From assembly GCA_003427395.1 (NCBI GenBank), contig BFEA01000172.1, positions 351,118-385,627 of the forward strand: a stretch of 34,510 nucleotides of DNA, written 5' to 3'. A program made the translations under genes and the position numbers. Shown here piece after piece: positions 9,856-21,070 of this stretch. Source of the DNA: Chara braunii (taxonomy: Eukaryota; Streptophyta; Charophyceae; Charales; Characeae). The notes under the pieces were generated by a model. It saw only the letters and a program-made list of their open reading frames with translations. It had not been told where the DNA came from and made no database searches. Position 1 is the stretch's first letter, and each line of letters starts with the position of its first letter.

Positions 9856-11237
9856 TGAATTGTAAGTTCGAACGAGATATTAACACCTCGATATACGACA
9901 CATATACGAACATATCTTAGGCATCCTACCGCACGTATGCATATGCTATAGCGATGAAGAAAATGCCTTTGGCTGACCTAAGGATGGTGACAACCCCTCA
10001 AGTAGAGGTAAGTTGTACCTCGCAGAACCCTATTCTATATCTGGGAGCCAGTAGGCTTATAGATGGTGTGCACGATCGGAGTGGTACCTTCATTCACCCA
10101 GGAAAACACTCCTGCGTGACACGACTATGAAGGTCCGACACTCACGACTATGTGCGGGCCACGCGCTATGACGACGTATAAGTAGTCCCAGTCTGACAAG
10201 TCGTTTTCGGAAGTTTCGTTCTTTTACCATCGGTTGAAACCTTAAGTGCATTATCTGAGGATAATAAGTTCCAGTTTGTCCGGGTGAAACTGAGAGACCT
10301 ATCACTGCACTTAAGCTACCATGCTTAGACAAGGTCAAATTGAAGACATGCTCAACGTGATCAAATTTTGTTGAGAGTGTAAATGGTAATTGAGGACTAG
10401 AGGCTTGACTTCAATGAGTGGTCCCCTGAACAATGATTGATTAACCCACTTGCAAAGGTTGGTTCTCCGAGTTCCAACTGATTTTCTTGTCGTAGTAATA
10501 TGAGATAACTCTATCCCTTTTTCCCATGTGAATGGAAAAAGCTAGATTGTAATATTAATCGTTGTGAGATCAAAATTTTCGTATGAAATTATAATTGTTT
10601 CTACCTCTAAGTGATATTTACAATGCTCACGTAGCTAATTAGTGCAAAACTCTCTTCATCATAAATATGATATTTACAATGCTCACGTAGCTAATTAGTG
10701 CAAAACTCTCTTTATCATGAACAATTTTTGAAAATTTAAACAAAAATGTTCCTCATCTCTTCTTGGAAATGAAGTGATCGATAAAATGTAATGCTACTAA
10801 AGCAAAAACTTGACTATGGTCAAACAAGCTATACTCTCTAAGGATTAACGAATCATTTAGCAAGTCGTTTCTGTAAGTTTACTTTGACAAAGCTATGTAT
10901 GATAGTGAGACATGAACCTCCTCGAGTAACTAGTAGTTATAAATCATTGATATGGTATGTTATATTGCAGCCTCGCATATTCGATACGGAAGAAGGACAT
11001 CGGGGTCCAAAGATGTCGAATGAGTTGAACCTGAAAGACGACTTCAGCTCGAGTGTGACCTCTTGGCTCTCGCTATTCTTTCTTGTTGTTTTTGATGGGT
11101 AAGAAGCAGTTTATGCTAAGAAAGATAACCTACATACTAACTAAATATATGCTGCACGGTGACTAAATGAGGGGATATTAATTATCGTACACAAATAGAA
11201 GTATTAAAAAACACAGAGTTCCAATGAACAAGAATTA
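9856..11237. other. Non-coding stretch upstream of the LINE
   Basis: No recognisable gene or RNA was found. A GC-richer part at 9960-10350 has short ORFs on both strands without known motifs. The last several hundred bases may be the 5' untranslated region of the LINE, but its 5' end could not be fixed. Confidence 0.4.
10612..10723. repeat. 56-bp tandem duplication
   Basis: Two adjacent copies of a unit starting TGATATTTACAATGCTCACG, at 10612 and 10668, are almost identical, with differences only near the end. The near identity points to a recent slippage or unequal exchange. Confidence 0.9.
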
Positions 11238-12549
11238 TTGTACACAGATACCAATCACCCCAGAAACACAATCCAGCCGGTTTACTCAGAATCTTGGGCA
11301 GATAAATATGACAGAATAGGCAGAACAACAACAAAAGGATTTGTCAAATCCACTAATGAATATCACATATTTACTGAGGATTGGTTCAAATCAGGAAAAA
11401 TCTACAAAGACTCAAATTGTGATGACGACGGTTCAAATGGTGGTGCCTCGATCTGCAACGGTAGCAGTGAGTTGTCAGGAGTTGTCCCACGATTCCCTCA
11501 AAAGAACAACTATCTGTTCACAAGAATACAGTCAGCATCGTGAGACTGACAGCTCCTCCTCACAAATGGTCTGGGAACATCAAGCCACTTCACAAAGTAA
11601 TGAGGAAGTTCCCTTGGAGGATCTGAGGAATCAAGATGGTAATTCTCAGAGAACATTCCAAAACAGGATACACCTGGAGAGGTCACACCCGAAACCAATG
11701 ATGATAGAAATCCTCTCCCCAATCACAGGGGAAGGGAAATACATGCGGTAGGGGCAGCGAACATATACCGGAAGATTAGGAAATCGTCTCTTTTGGTAGA
11801 AAAAGAAGAGGATCCTACCTTTTCTCCATGTGAATCTGAATCAAAGAAAAGGGGGAAGGCAAGAGAAGATTCAGCAAGCAAAATAAGCACAAACCAAGAG
11901 GCAATAATATATGTTACTTTGGAATCTATAGAGTCTCTGGTTGGGTACAAGGAGATCAAAGGAAATCAGGGGCATCGCAAAGGGAAAATCTTACAATCCC
12001 TGCAACACTCACAACTGACATTAATTAAAACAATGTCAGACACCACTAACCAAAGACAAAAGCTAAGAGTACGCCTCACCCAGGCAGCGGCACAGTCCCT
12101 CGCTCTTTAGGATTGATACGGTCATCCTTCCAGTGAGGCTCAAGGAAGGCGAATGGGAAGCGGGTCTCTCAGTGATTCATCCATCCCATTATGGCGAAGT
12201 CACTCTACAAGGACATGACACAACCATAAGTGAGCCAGAGGCTTTTAGACAAACAAAGAAACATTATCTTACAGGGGGGTGGGCTTCTATAATGCTATTA
12301 TCGGGGTCTGAGGGAGTATGAAACGGTGATATATACGTAAAATTTGATGTCCCCGAAACTCCCAACTTGAAATGGATGAATACAGAAGCAATCAAAGACC
12401 TACAAATTCTCAAGATCAAGTCTAATCATTTCTGGTCTGATGAAGATGTTATTACCATTCTTCTCATAATAATACGACAGACCACCCTCAAGAAAGGTGG
12501 GGTCCTTGATACTGCAAACTGGAAAGACTTGAAGATCAATGGGGAATAA
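11238..12549 (+). pseudogene. LINE ORF1 remnant
   Basis: Reading moves from frame 0 (11238-11543) to frame 1 (11341-11751), is then badly broken, and is open again in frame 1 from about 12118 to 12549 apart from one TGA at 12319. The upstream part is rich in Ser, Gln and charged residues. The last part contains KKHYLTGGWASIMLL, then DIYVKFDVPETPNL and a charged/hydrophobic tail. I see no CCHC knuckle or RRM. Its stop TAA overlaps the ORF2 start: ORF2 begins at 12539 in the next frame, an 11-base overlap. It is assigned as ORF1 by position and coding character only; ORF1 of L1 elements normally makes the RNA-binding chaperone of the particle. Confidence 0.5.
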
Positions 12550-13957
12550 ACCAGAAGATGTTAACCTAGTAGACCTTTTCTATAACAAGGACAAAAACTG
12601 GAGACTCCTTAAAAGAAATGCAGACTTGGATCTCAGATCTCTTAATGTAAATGGCCTAGCCTCTTCCAAGAACACCAAGCATCAAGCTATATTAGACCTC
12701 CTTAAAGGGGTAGGCGGCAAAGAATGGCCAGATGTGGTCTGCATTCAGGAAACACATTCAATGAACACAACAACCCATAATCGCATTCACAAGGAATTAT
12801 GGCATCATGATGCGTACCGGGCACACGCTCCAAGACCAGCAAGTGCATGCGTGGCGATTTGGGTCCCTCCATGTTCAAAAGTAGAAGTAATTAACTGGAA
12901 AGCCGACCAACAGGAAGGAAGATTAATTTTTATACTACTAGCAATGTTGGAATTAGAAATAGTCAGTATATTGAATGTATATGGTCCTAACGAGTTGGGG
13001 GAACGCCATGCTTTTTTCGATTTTTTACTTCCCTGTCTCCCGGTGGGTATCCCTTTAATAATGGCAGGGGACTTCAACGCAGCACGTGATCGAAATTTAG
13101 ATAGATGGAATATTCCCTTCCCATGCCCTCCCTATATAGAAAATGATGAACAAATCATATCCAATTTATGTAATTCCTACAATCTCTTTGACTTCTTTAG
13201 GAGACTGAATCCTACCATCAAACCCTCTTCTTGCTTTATTGAAAGACACTCCAACAAACCTACTAAATTCATAATTGATCTAATTTTAGTCTGTGAAAAC
13301 CTTCAAGGACTCGGAGGTCTTCAATTCGCCTGTATCTTACCTAGAAGCCCATTGCCAGGACTGGATCATGCTATGTGTATGATAGTGTTATCTTTCCGGA
13401 AGAAACCGGATCAGGGTAGGGGATTCTATAAACTCAATACCTCACATCTCAAGGATCATGACTTCTTGCAATACCTCGAGGATGTATGAAAATTATGGAA
13501 AAAACAGAGGAGTCGCATAAAAAACGACATAATATGGTTCAACAACGGCCTGAAGTTTTTAGACTGTAAATAAAATGAATATTCCAAAGCCCTGGTAAAT
13601 CTAAGACATCAACAAAAAACTGATATGCAAAGAAAAATTCAAGTTCTACAAGAAAAAAAAATGAACGAAAATGAGCAAGAAACCCTAATGTCACTGAGAA
13701 ATAAAATTTAGGCTTTAGAGGACCACTTATTTAAATGTATGGAATACAGATGACAGAGATTCAAAATACGTGGTAAACTAAAAAAAGATCACATGAAAGA
13801 CGCAATGGGCGCAAGATTCTTTGTCATGGCTAGAGCTGGAACAGGCAGAACCACAGTAGAAGTTTTAATAAATCCTTTCAATAGTGACGAACCCCTAACC
13901 ATCTCAACGACCGCCAACATAAAAATAGCTAGGGATTTTTATAAAAATATTTTCTAA
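12539..13957 (+). pseudogene. LINE ORF2, endonuclease domain and linker
   Basis: The first 316 codons are open (12539-13486) and encode an exonuclease-endonuclease-phosphatase fold enzyme, which in L1 elements nicks target DNA to prime reverse transcription. All expected active-site residues are visible by analogy with L1 endonuclease: N36 (SLNVNGL), E71 (IQETH), Y148 (NVYGPN), D178 and N180 (AGDFN), D247 (FIIDLIL) and D276-H277 (GLDHAM). The usual Arg before D247 is replaced by Ile. The frame continues past stops at 13487, 13571, 13709 and 13751 through a Lys/Gln-rich linker to MGARFFVMARAG, then is lost at about 13955. The start ATG is chosen because it overlaps the ORF1 stop. Confidence 0.85.
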
Positions 13958-14880
13958 GTCAGAAAATGCCTTAATTCCTTTAGCACAAAGAGCAACAAAA
14001 ATAGATGAATTCCTAATCCCTTTTAAAAAATCAATCACGAACGAACAAAAAGAGAAATTGGAATTACCATTAACTAAGGATGAAATTTGGAAGACCCTTA
14101 TATTGATGTAAGAGGAAAAAACACCAGATATCGATGGTCTCCCCAAAGAATTATGGGAGTCCATGTAGGGTCCTTTAGCACAAGATCTCATGGATTATTA
14201 TCAAGCGGCATGGGTTGCAGGGGATATGAGAATGATTGTCAATCAAGGGGTTCTTACGCTTCTGTACAAAAAGAGAGATAAACTTAAAATTCGTAATTAT
14301 CATCTTATTACACTCCTCACTGTGGTTTATAAATTGGTTGCAAAAACTCTCGCTGATAGAATGCTCAAAGTCATAGCTGACATTATTCACCAAGCTCAAA
14401 CAGGGTTTATCTCAGGTTGAAACATAAAAGATAATATTCTACTTATTGATGAACTTGTCAAAGTTGCACGCCAATCTAGACATAACGCAACATTTATCTT
14501 CATAGACTTTGAGAAAACCTATGACCATGTAGATTGATTCTTCCTGGACAAATGCCTGAAAAAAATGAACTTTGGATCTAACTTCAAAAGGTGGATTACA
14601 ATTATGCACGAAAGAGCAACCATAAGAGTGATGGTTAATGACAGTTTGACACCTCCAATATAATTACAAAGATCAGTTAGGCAAGGTGATCCGCTAGCCC
14701 CTTTCCTCTTCATAACAATAATGGAGACTCTGACGGCCAACCTAAAACAAAACAAAGATATTAGGAGAATTCAAGTTACCTCCGTCCCAGAAGAAGCAAT
14801 CTCTATCTGCTCACTATTTGCAGACGACCTCTCCTTGATGATGGATGCAACATAGGAACTGTAGATTAGCATATAGGAGG
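13958..14880 (+). pseudogene. LINE ORF2, reverse transcriptase domain
   Basis: Frame 0 carries the non-LTR RT blocks in order: LTKDEIWKTL and KTPDIDGLPKELW (block 0), IRNYHLITLLTVVYKLVAK (block 1), QTGFISG (block 2), FIFIDFEKTYDHVD with the first catalytic Asp at 14505 (block A), RSVRQGDPLAPFLF (block B), and LFADDLSLMMD with the catalytic pair at 14823-14828 (block C). The Asp residues are intact. Stops at 14109, 14166, 14418, 14535, 14661, 14853 and 14862 leave the frame otherwise unbroken; most sit where relatives have Gln, Arg or Trp. After 14880 the frame is lost and some sequence seems deleted. Confidence 0.9.
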
Positions 14881-14934
14881 GTTAACTAGGGGGAACAAAC
14901 CCCAGGTTGGTGGATACATCATCAGGGAGTTAGA

Positions 14935-16033
14935 CCACCAGAATCACCCCACATTAAATGACTTCCCTTAGACAAACCAATTAGAGTCCTAGGTATCTCG
15001 CTATTAGATAAAAATAATTCCACAATTAAAAATGAAGTTATCTTCCAAAGCGCCCAAACCAAATTAGAATTATGAAAAAATAAACACTCATGGATAATGA
15101 GCAGAGCCTTGGTAATTAACAATGTAATTTTGGCCTCAATTTGGTACAAGTCAGCTATTTGGACCCTATACAATAAATGGACAAAGTCTCTCAATCAACA
15201 ACTTCGGACCTTCCTTTGGAGAGGTAACCATGACTATAAAAATGTCATTAGTAGAGTGACATGGTCCTTAGTTATCCACCAAAGTCCAAAGGGGGTTTAT
15301 GAATTATTGATCCCTCTCTTCAAATCATGACCCTCTCAATTCAATGGATCATAAAATTATTACTCAACCCTCAAACCCCATGACGAGGTCTGGCTTGGGA
15401 GCAATTGAAACGACTAGCCACCCAGACAGATGAATCTACAGATCCATCAATGTGGCTTGAAAATAGGAACTGGTCCATCCCAAGAGGCATAACCACATGA
15501 CAAACAGGGAGGCAACCAGAAGAGATAACAATAATGATTCCTTCCGACCAACTCTCCTCAAAGCATGGAGGAAGCTCCCCCTCCCAAACAAACACTATCC
15601 CCAACGATGAAAAGAGATTAACCGACAACCACTATTCAATACTGCACGGATCAGGGATTCTCAACGTGTTTCATTTCATTGTAACGAAAATCCATGGAAA
15701 GGGTGGATCAGAAAGGGGGTAACTAGGGTCAAGAATATTTGGGATAAGTCCTCTCTTGACTGAATTTCCCCACAACTCCTCCAAAATAAGCTCAAACACT
15801 GTCAGCAAGTACAAAACAATCTAGACAGAATAATGAAGCTGATTCCTATCGAGTGGGTCAGAATTCTCAAGAAAGGGAGGAAGCTCCAGGAAAGTGACTG
15901 GGTCGCCACCACGGAGAATCCACGGAAGATATGTAATGTCCTTCTTATATCTCCAAACAAAAAAACTTTAATTACTCTCTATGAAGTAGGTGAAGACAAT
16001 GTAATAAACCTTAGTAGTTTGAACTCATGGTGA
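14935..16033 (+). pseudogene. LINE ORF2, region behind the RT
   Basis: Frame 1 from about 14950 reads PLDKPIRVLGISLLDK and then SRALVINNVILASIWY, the conserved thumb-like block found behind the RT of L1 elements, followed by FLWRGN and VTWSLVIHQSPKGV. A shift near 15300 leads to frame 0 (TLSIQWIIKLLLNP) and another near 15540 to frame 2, which runs to ISPNKKTLITLYEV near 15990. Stops at 14959, 15073, 15381, 15498, 15608 and 15761 are mostly TGA, several at positions where Trp is usual. The coding trace ends about 16033, just at a 43-bp tandem repeat, and resumes near 20060. Confidence 0.8.
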
Positions 16034-16097
16034 GGCAGACAAAGGATCCCGCTGGGGCTTCAAACCCTCATGGTGAGGCAGACAAAGGATCCCGCTG
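16024..16097. repeat. 43-bp tandem duplication at the LINE break
   Basis: CTCATGGTGAGGCAGACAAA and the 11 bases after it occur at 16024-16054 and again at 16067-16097, without mismatch. The pair sits where the LINE coding trace ends. It is too long for an ordinary target-site duplication and no counterpart was seen at the far side of the interruption. Confidence 0.9.
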
Positions 16098-17096
16098 CAA
16101 CCAGAGGTTAGAGTGAGAGCAGTGGGACGACAAGCATCAACTCGATACTGCACTCTCCTGGAAGGTTGCGACGAAAAACATTGGACAAATTTCACCTATC
16201 AGTGCTATCACGGTGCGTCGAACTTATTTTATGCAGATGAACTCTGACAGATTGATAAGGGAAGGTGATTCTTCGATGAACCGTAGGGCTGGCTATGGGT
16301 GTGGCTCGCGAGGAGAGTTTATTCCGAGTGCCTTTTCCTGTGTTGATGATGCCCTCTGTGCCTCTCTGCTTCATGGTGGCATTGCCGTTTTCTGCCTACG
16401 TCACTTTGCTGCAATCTGGGTGCCCAGGAGGAGAGAGAGAGTGGGTGTAGGTTAGGTTGGAACAAAGGGGGAAGGAGGGTATATTCCCCGAGGAAGGATA
16501 GTTGGTTCTCTCTTGGGGCATGACATGGGGGGACTAGTATGGGGTTTGTTTCCGCCATGATCTCAGCAAGTGTCGAACAACTGCTAACTCAATAACAATA
16601 ACAATGATGCATGATAGTCTGTAGGGGAGAGTCATGGGATGGGAATGATGATATCTTCCTCCCAGAATTGACGATCACAACTTGTGCAGTCAACTCTCTC
16701 CCGCTTGCTGAAATTTACAATACGGTTGGCCCACCCGCATCCTTAGGGTTTGTCTTGAAGAATTTCAATTAGACACTAAGGATTACATTCAAATTTCAAT
16801 GTGTGGTGTTTTTTTTTAGGAAGAATCTTGGTATGAGTCAATCTGACGTGTGGATGGGACATGTGAGTGAGACGGGAGTTTCTCTGGATTGGAGGGTTCT
16901 GGACACTCCCTCTCACTAGGGCTATATAGGAGGTGAGATGAATCGATGCGCTGTCGCCATGAAAGGTTAGTCAGACTTAATCCACCGTGTAGAGTTAGTC
17001 CACCGCGCAGTGTGATGGGCAGTTAATCCCCTAGTTTCATAGTGCTCAAAACCGCTCGTCATCTGTAATCCTCATGTTCAGATAATCAATCATAAC
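16098..17096. other. Start of the sequence interrupting the LINE, no gene seen
   Basis: The stretch has mixed composition and no recognised domain in any frame. A two-copy direct motif, GTTAGTCCACCG-like, occurs near 16975-17010. The short ORFs on both strands at 16190-16560 have no family signature. Confidence 0.4.
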
Positions 17097-17177
17097 TTTT
17101 TTTTTTTTTTTTTTTGGATAAAAGCTCCAATCTATTCGTGGGGAGCATCACGTGCTGAGAACCGGGCTCAGCGTCCC
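17097..17177 (-). mobile_element. Structured retroposon tail, short form
   Basis: Read on the minus strand this begins GGGACGCTGAGCCCGG and ends in a run of 19 or more A (poly-T on the + strand, 17097-17115). The first hairpin is GCTGAG-CCCGGTT-CTCAGC, and a second, GCTCC...GGAGC, follows. The body is about 62 bp, and the third hairpin of the long form is missing. It lies about 40 bp from the higher-order repeat starting near 17216, the same relative layout as at 22610-22747 but inverted. Confidence 0.85.
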
Positions 17178-17215
17178 TTTGAAGTACAACCGAGAATATG
17201 TAACACATTTGAAAT

Positions 17216-19200
17216 TCCGGGGCCATTACCCGGCTACAGCTAGGAAAACAATCAGTCAATTACCTATGAGAAACAACTGCAGTTCTCAGAAAACTGCCTA
17301 TGATCTACCCAACCACAATCCAAACCTTTTTCTTTTTTTCCGGGGCTAAGAAGTATTGATCTACTTAGAACATTACTGTAGAAAACCTCAGAAATAGGCA
17401 AAATTTCAGAAAACAACTCAGAGACCCCCCAACGGCTTCTGACGACTTCTGAAAGGAGTAGAAGAAAAACTTTAAAACTACCCTCCCATTCTCTCCACAA
17501 GATAGAGGGGAAAGGAGAAAACAACACCTCTCCGCTGTGAAGAGAATTAGCATTGCCCTCGATCTTTCCAAAATCCCTCGCCCTCCTATCCTTGAGTTGC
17601 CCCCGTCGAGAGGAGCCCCTTTCTCCTCAATGACCCCAATTCAGGACAAGCCCCCTAACAGACCACCGCTCTCTAAATAACAAGCAGTTCCCACCAAAAA
17701 CCTGTTCCTGTAGAAAAAGGGTCCCCCAACCCCTCTTCCAACCTTCTCCATGTTGGAAAAGTCCCCCAAGGGCAACCCTAAAACCACCTCATCCCTCCAC
17801 GGTGACCCCTTCTCTCCATGACGAAGAGGTAAAAGAAAAGGCGACACCTCTCCATCGTGCAGAGAAACAAATTTGCCCTACCTTCTAATCAGAAAAAACC
17901 TTCCCTCTTGTCCAAAAGCTGCCCCCGTCAAGGGGCGACCCATTCCCCTTATTGACCCCAGCTCAGGACAAACCCCCTAGCGAACCACCACTCCCTCAAG
18001 AACGAACAGTTCCCACCAAAAGCCAGTCCCCGCAGAATAGTGGTTCCCCCAACCTCCATCCCAACCCTCTCCATATGAGACGGTCCCCTAAGGATAAACC
18101 AGAAAACCACCTCTCATTACCAAAAGAGAATTTAGAATCATTTACTCCTCTGCATGCTCATTTTGAATCGAAATTGAGAAATGAATTTTATCCAGATTAT
18201 TACACTGAAACAAGAAATTCAAATCCAAGACCTACCTCTTTGACTTCAAATCGAAATTTCAGAAAATCCGTCTTAATTCTTTCCAAAAAGAAAAGCGATT
18301 GAGATGCCGGGGCCATTACTCGGCTTTGGCTACAAAACGACTTCTTACGACTTCTGAAAGGAGTAGAAGAAAAAACTTTGGAACTACCCTCCCGTTCTTT
18401 CCACAACACAGAGGGGAAAGGAAAAGACAACACCTCTCCATTGTGAAGAGAATAACATTGCCCTCATTCTTACCGAAATCCCTCCCTCCTCCTTGAGCTG
18501 CCCCCGTCAAGAGGAGCCCCCTTCTCCTCAATGACCCCAACTCAGGACAAACACTCTAACAGACCACCGCTCCCTAAAGAACAAGCAGTTCCCACCAAAA
18601 GCCTGTCCCTGCAGAACGACGGTCCCCCAACCCCTCTTTCGACCTTCTCCATGTTGGAAAAGTCCCCCGAGGACAACCCTAATACGGTAACTCCTTCTCT
18701 CCACGACGAAGAGAGGAAAAGAGAGGACAACACCTCTCCATTGTGCAGAGAAACAAATTTGCCGTAACTTCTAGTCAGAAAAAACCTCCCCTCTTGTCCA
18801 TGAGCTGCCCCCGTCAAGGGGCGACCCATTCCCCTTATTGACCCCAACTCAGGGCAAGCCCCCTAGCGAACCGCCACTCCCTCAAGAACGAGCAGTTCCC
18901 ACCAAAAGCCAGTCCCCATAGAATAGTGGTTCCCCCAACCTCCATCCCAACCCTCTCCATATGGGACGATCCCCGAAGGACAAACCTGAAAAACCACCAC
19001 CCATTACCAAAACGAGAAATTAGAATCATCTACTCCCATGCATGCTCATTTTGAACCGAAGTTTAAGAAAATAAAATCTTTCCAGATTATTACACAAAAA
19101 CAAGAAAGTCAAAACCAAGACCTACATCTTTGACTTCGAATCGAAAATTCAGAAAATCACTCTAAATTCTTTCCAAAGAAGGAAATCCATTAGAAAAGGA
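17216..19200. repeat. Higher-order tandem repeat (two ~0.9-1.1 kb units, each with two ~310-bp subunits)
   Basis: Unit 1 (about 17216-18306) and unit 2 (about 18307-19200) both begin CCGGGGCCATTAC(C/T)CGGCT and run in parallel to a shared end near TTCAGAAAATC. Unit 1 has about 190 extra bases near its start. Inside each unit, two subunits about 310-320 bp apart share CTGCCCCCGTC, a CAGGACAA block, GTTCCCACCAAAA and CTCTCCAT/TTCTCCAT blocks (landmarks at 17598, 17919, 18498 and 18805). Minus-strand translations of the subunits keep similar words, such as GDFSNMEKV and LVGTAC, so an ancient coding origin is possible. No known domain was recognised. Confidence 0.8.
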
Positions 19201-19713
19201 TTAAGACATGTGTATTTGAGGGAACCATTCGGATTTAGACTTAGATATCCAGAAAAGTTTTTGAAATAGAATCTCGAAATCAAGAAAAAAATGAAGATCG
19301 TACGATCAATGATAAGGAAAGTTACTAAGTAACAACATTTACGAAAAATTATACGAAGTTTAGGTTCAGATATCCGTAAAGGATTTTCGAATCAGATGGA
19401 GAAACATTTAACAAAGTTGTATGACACGATAAAGTTTAANAAAAAAAAANAAAAAAACCATTATTATCAGAAGAAACCGCCATAGAAAACTGAATCAGAT
19501 CATCGTCATTTTGAAAGAATATCCAAAATTACAACCTCGATAAAACAAACAAGTGAATTCAAAATAAAGAAGACAAAAATAAAAAAACCTAATTAGATCA
19601 TCATCATTGGTAAACATCACCTATGCAACTCGAAGTAATCCAGATTGATGAATATGACTGAAACCATTATACACTTATGATCACCGAGAAGGATTGTCTA
19701 AAGAAAAGCCAAC
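19201..19713. other. Unassigned AT-rich stretch with isolated N bases
   Basis: No gene or known repeat was recognised. Two single N calls lie in an A run at about 19440-19450, a sign of uncertain homopolymer length. Stops are frequent in all frames. Confidence 0.4.
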
Positions 19714-19854
19714 GGAAGCTGGACCCGATTTCCACCAGGTGCTGCTCCCCACCAATAGATGGAGCCTCCCCAGGAGTGCTAGTGGTGCCTGCTCTTACCA
19801 GCACCCCTAGCACCAGCTCGGGTATTTTCTCCAAAAAAAAAAAAAAAAAAAAAA
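19714..19854 (+). mobile_element. Structured retroposon tail, long form
   Basis: The copy matches the family from GCTGGACCCG through TGCTGCTCCCCACCAATAG to a third hairpin (GTGCTA at 19776 with TAGCAC at 19808, continuing with few mismatches around the loop TGCTCTTACC), then a run of about 21 A. The 5' bases are degenerate and the first hairpin has one mismatch. A further 30 bases and a second A run (to about 19900) follow. It sits in the sequence that interrupts the LINE, shortly before the LINE coding trace resumes. Confidence 0.85.
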
Positions 19855-20059
19855 GGAGCATCATCCCAGGGTAATTTCTCGGGAAAAAAAAAAAAAAAAA
19901 AGTATTCACAAAGTTCAACCATCGGGTCTAAGGGAGAAACGACAACCCTTACTGTGATTTTAATTGGAAGGAATTGGCTTTTCAGCCCACACCCTATGCT
20001 AGGGGCATGGTCTTCCAACTATTACTAATAATGGGGATCATGATTCGTGCCCTGCAATC

Positions 20060-21070
20060 ACCAGACTTAAATTAGGGTGGGGCACCTACGATAATTTTTG
20101 CATGACCTTACAATCATTCTTTTTAATTGCCTTGGACTTACTGTCAGGGTGTTTACTAATTTCCCTACATACCCTTACAGTAAAATCTACCTATAGAATG
20201 TTAAGAATAAAGGACAACGTGTCAACCAAATGGATGAAACATATCAACCTTAGTAAAGACAACGTAAGATCAATCAAATGGTTTAACTTAATGAAATCCA
20301 AACCGGTGAAGATAGCATCACTTCAATGACAAATTGAGCACCGATGCGTTCCCACTAACGACTGACTGATAGATAGATCTTCCTTGAAACAAAAAAAATT
20401 TGCATCCAGGTGGTGTAAATTCTGCAAATCCGCATTCCCCAGTAGGATGATTCCTGAAACCATTGAGCATATCTTCATGCAATGCCCTGGAGCTATGTGG
20501 TTATGGAGGTGGTGGGACAGAGTTTGGAATCAGCTAAGTCCGCAGACTCGATGGCCATGGAGTTGGAAAACAATTCTTTTGGAATCCTGGACTGCAGAGC
20601 CATATGATGACTTTACACAAAACCTCTTCACCATGGGAAGAAGAACAGTCGTATGGGCCATTTGGTCGAGAAGATGCACGTATGAAATGGAGGGAGCTCG
20701 TCTAGATGGACCTGAATTTACCGAAACTATTCAAATGTATGTCCAAACAGAAATTACAGCTAAATGGGAACAAGTGAAAGAAAAAATACAATACTTATCT
20801 TCACAAGACGAAATACACAAACATATTCAAAAATTTAGTACATGCTGGCTTGGGGGAAACCAGGGGGGGGGAATGGGAAAAGTAAGATGGGAAAGGGCTG
20901 TAGGAGGGGACAATGAAGAAATAAGGAGAGACTACATGATAATATTTGAGGACTGGACATTGGTAGACCCATCCATACCCATGCGCCCAATGGCAGAGTT
21001 TCCCGACCCCTTTCCCCCTCCATTATCGGCTATGGTCCCAAGATCTTGGTTTGGGTATGATGAAATGTGA
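20060..21070 (+). pseudogene. LINE ORF2, C-terminal zinc-binding region
   Basis: Frame 2 is open from 20102 to 20326 (with VKSTYRMLRIKDN), has TGA codons at 20327 and 20363, and is open again from 20384 to 21067 for 228 codons. The second part contains WCKFCK followed by ETIEHIFMQCPGAMWLW, i.e. C-x2-C...H-x4-C, the zf-RVT-type motif that ends many plant L1 ORF2 proteins. A Trp-rich stretch and a long charged tail follow. Trp at the two TGA sites would suit the family pattern. It is the natural continuation of the segment ending at 16033, in the same orientation. A TGA at 21068 ends the protein, and about 170 bases of apparent 3' UTR precede the tail module at 21245. Confidence 0.85.

Noticed and set aside
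16024-16097. Target-site duplication of the insertion into the LINE
   Set aside because: The 31-bp repeats are adjacent on one side of the break and longer than ordinary target duplications; no partner was seen near 19900-20060.
4662-21070. Alternative genetic code, because TAA/TAG fall at Gln-like and TGA at Trp-like positions
   Set aside because: Both elements also have frameshifts, a deletion and altered catalytic residues, and the pattern follows from transitions alone. A recoded genome would be seen in intact genes, of which the window has none.
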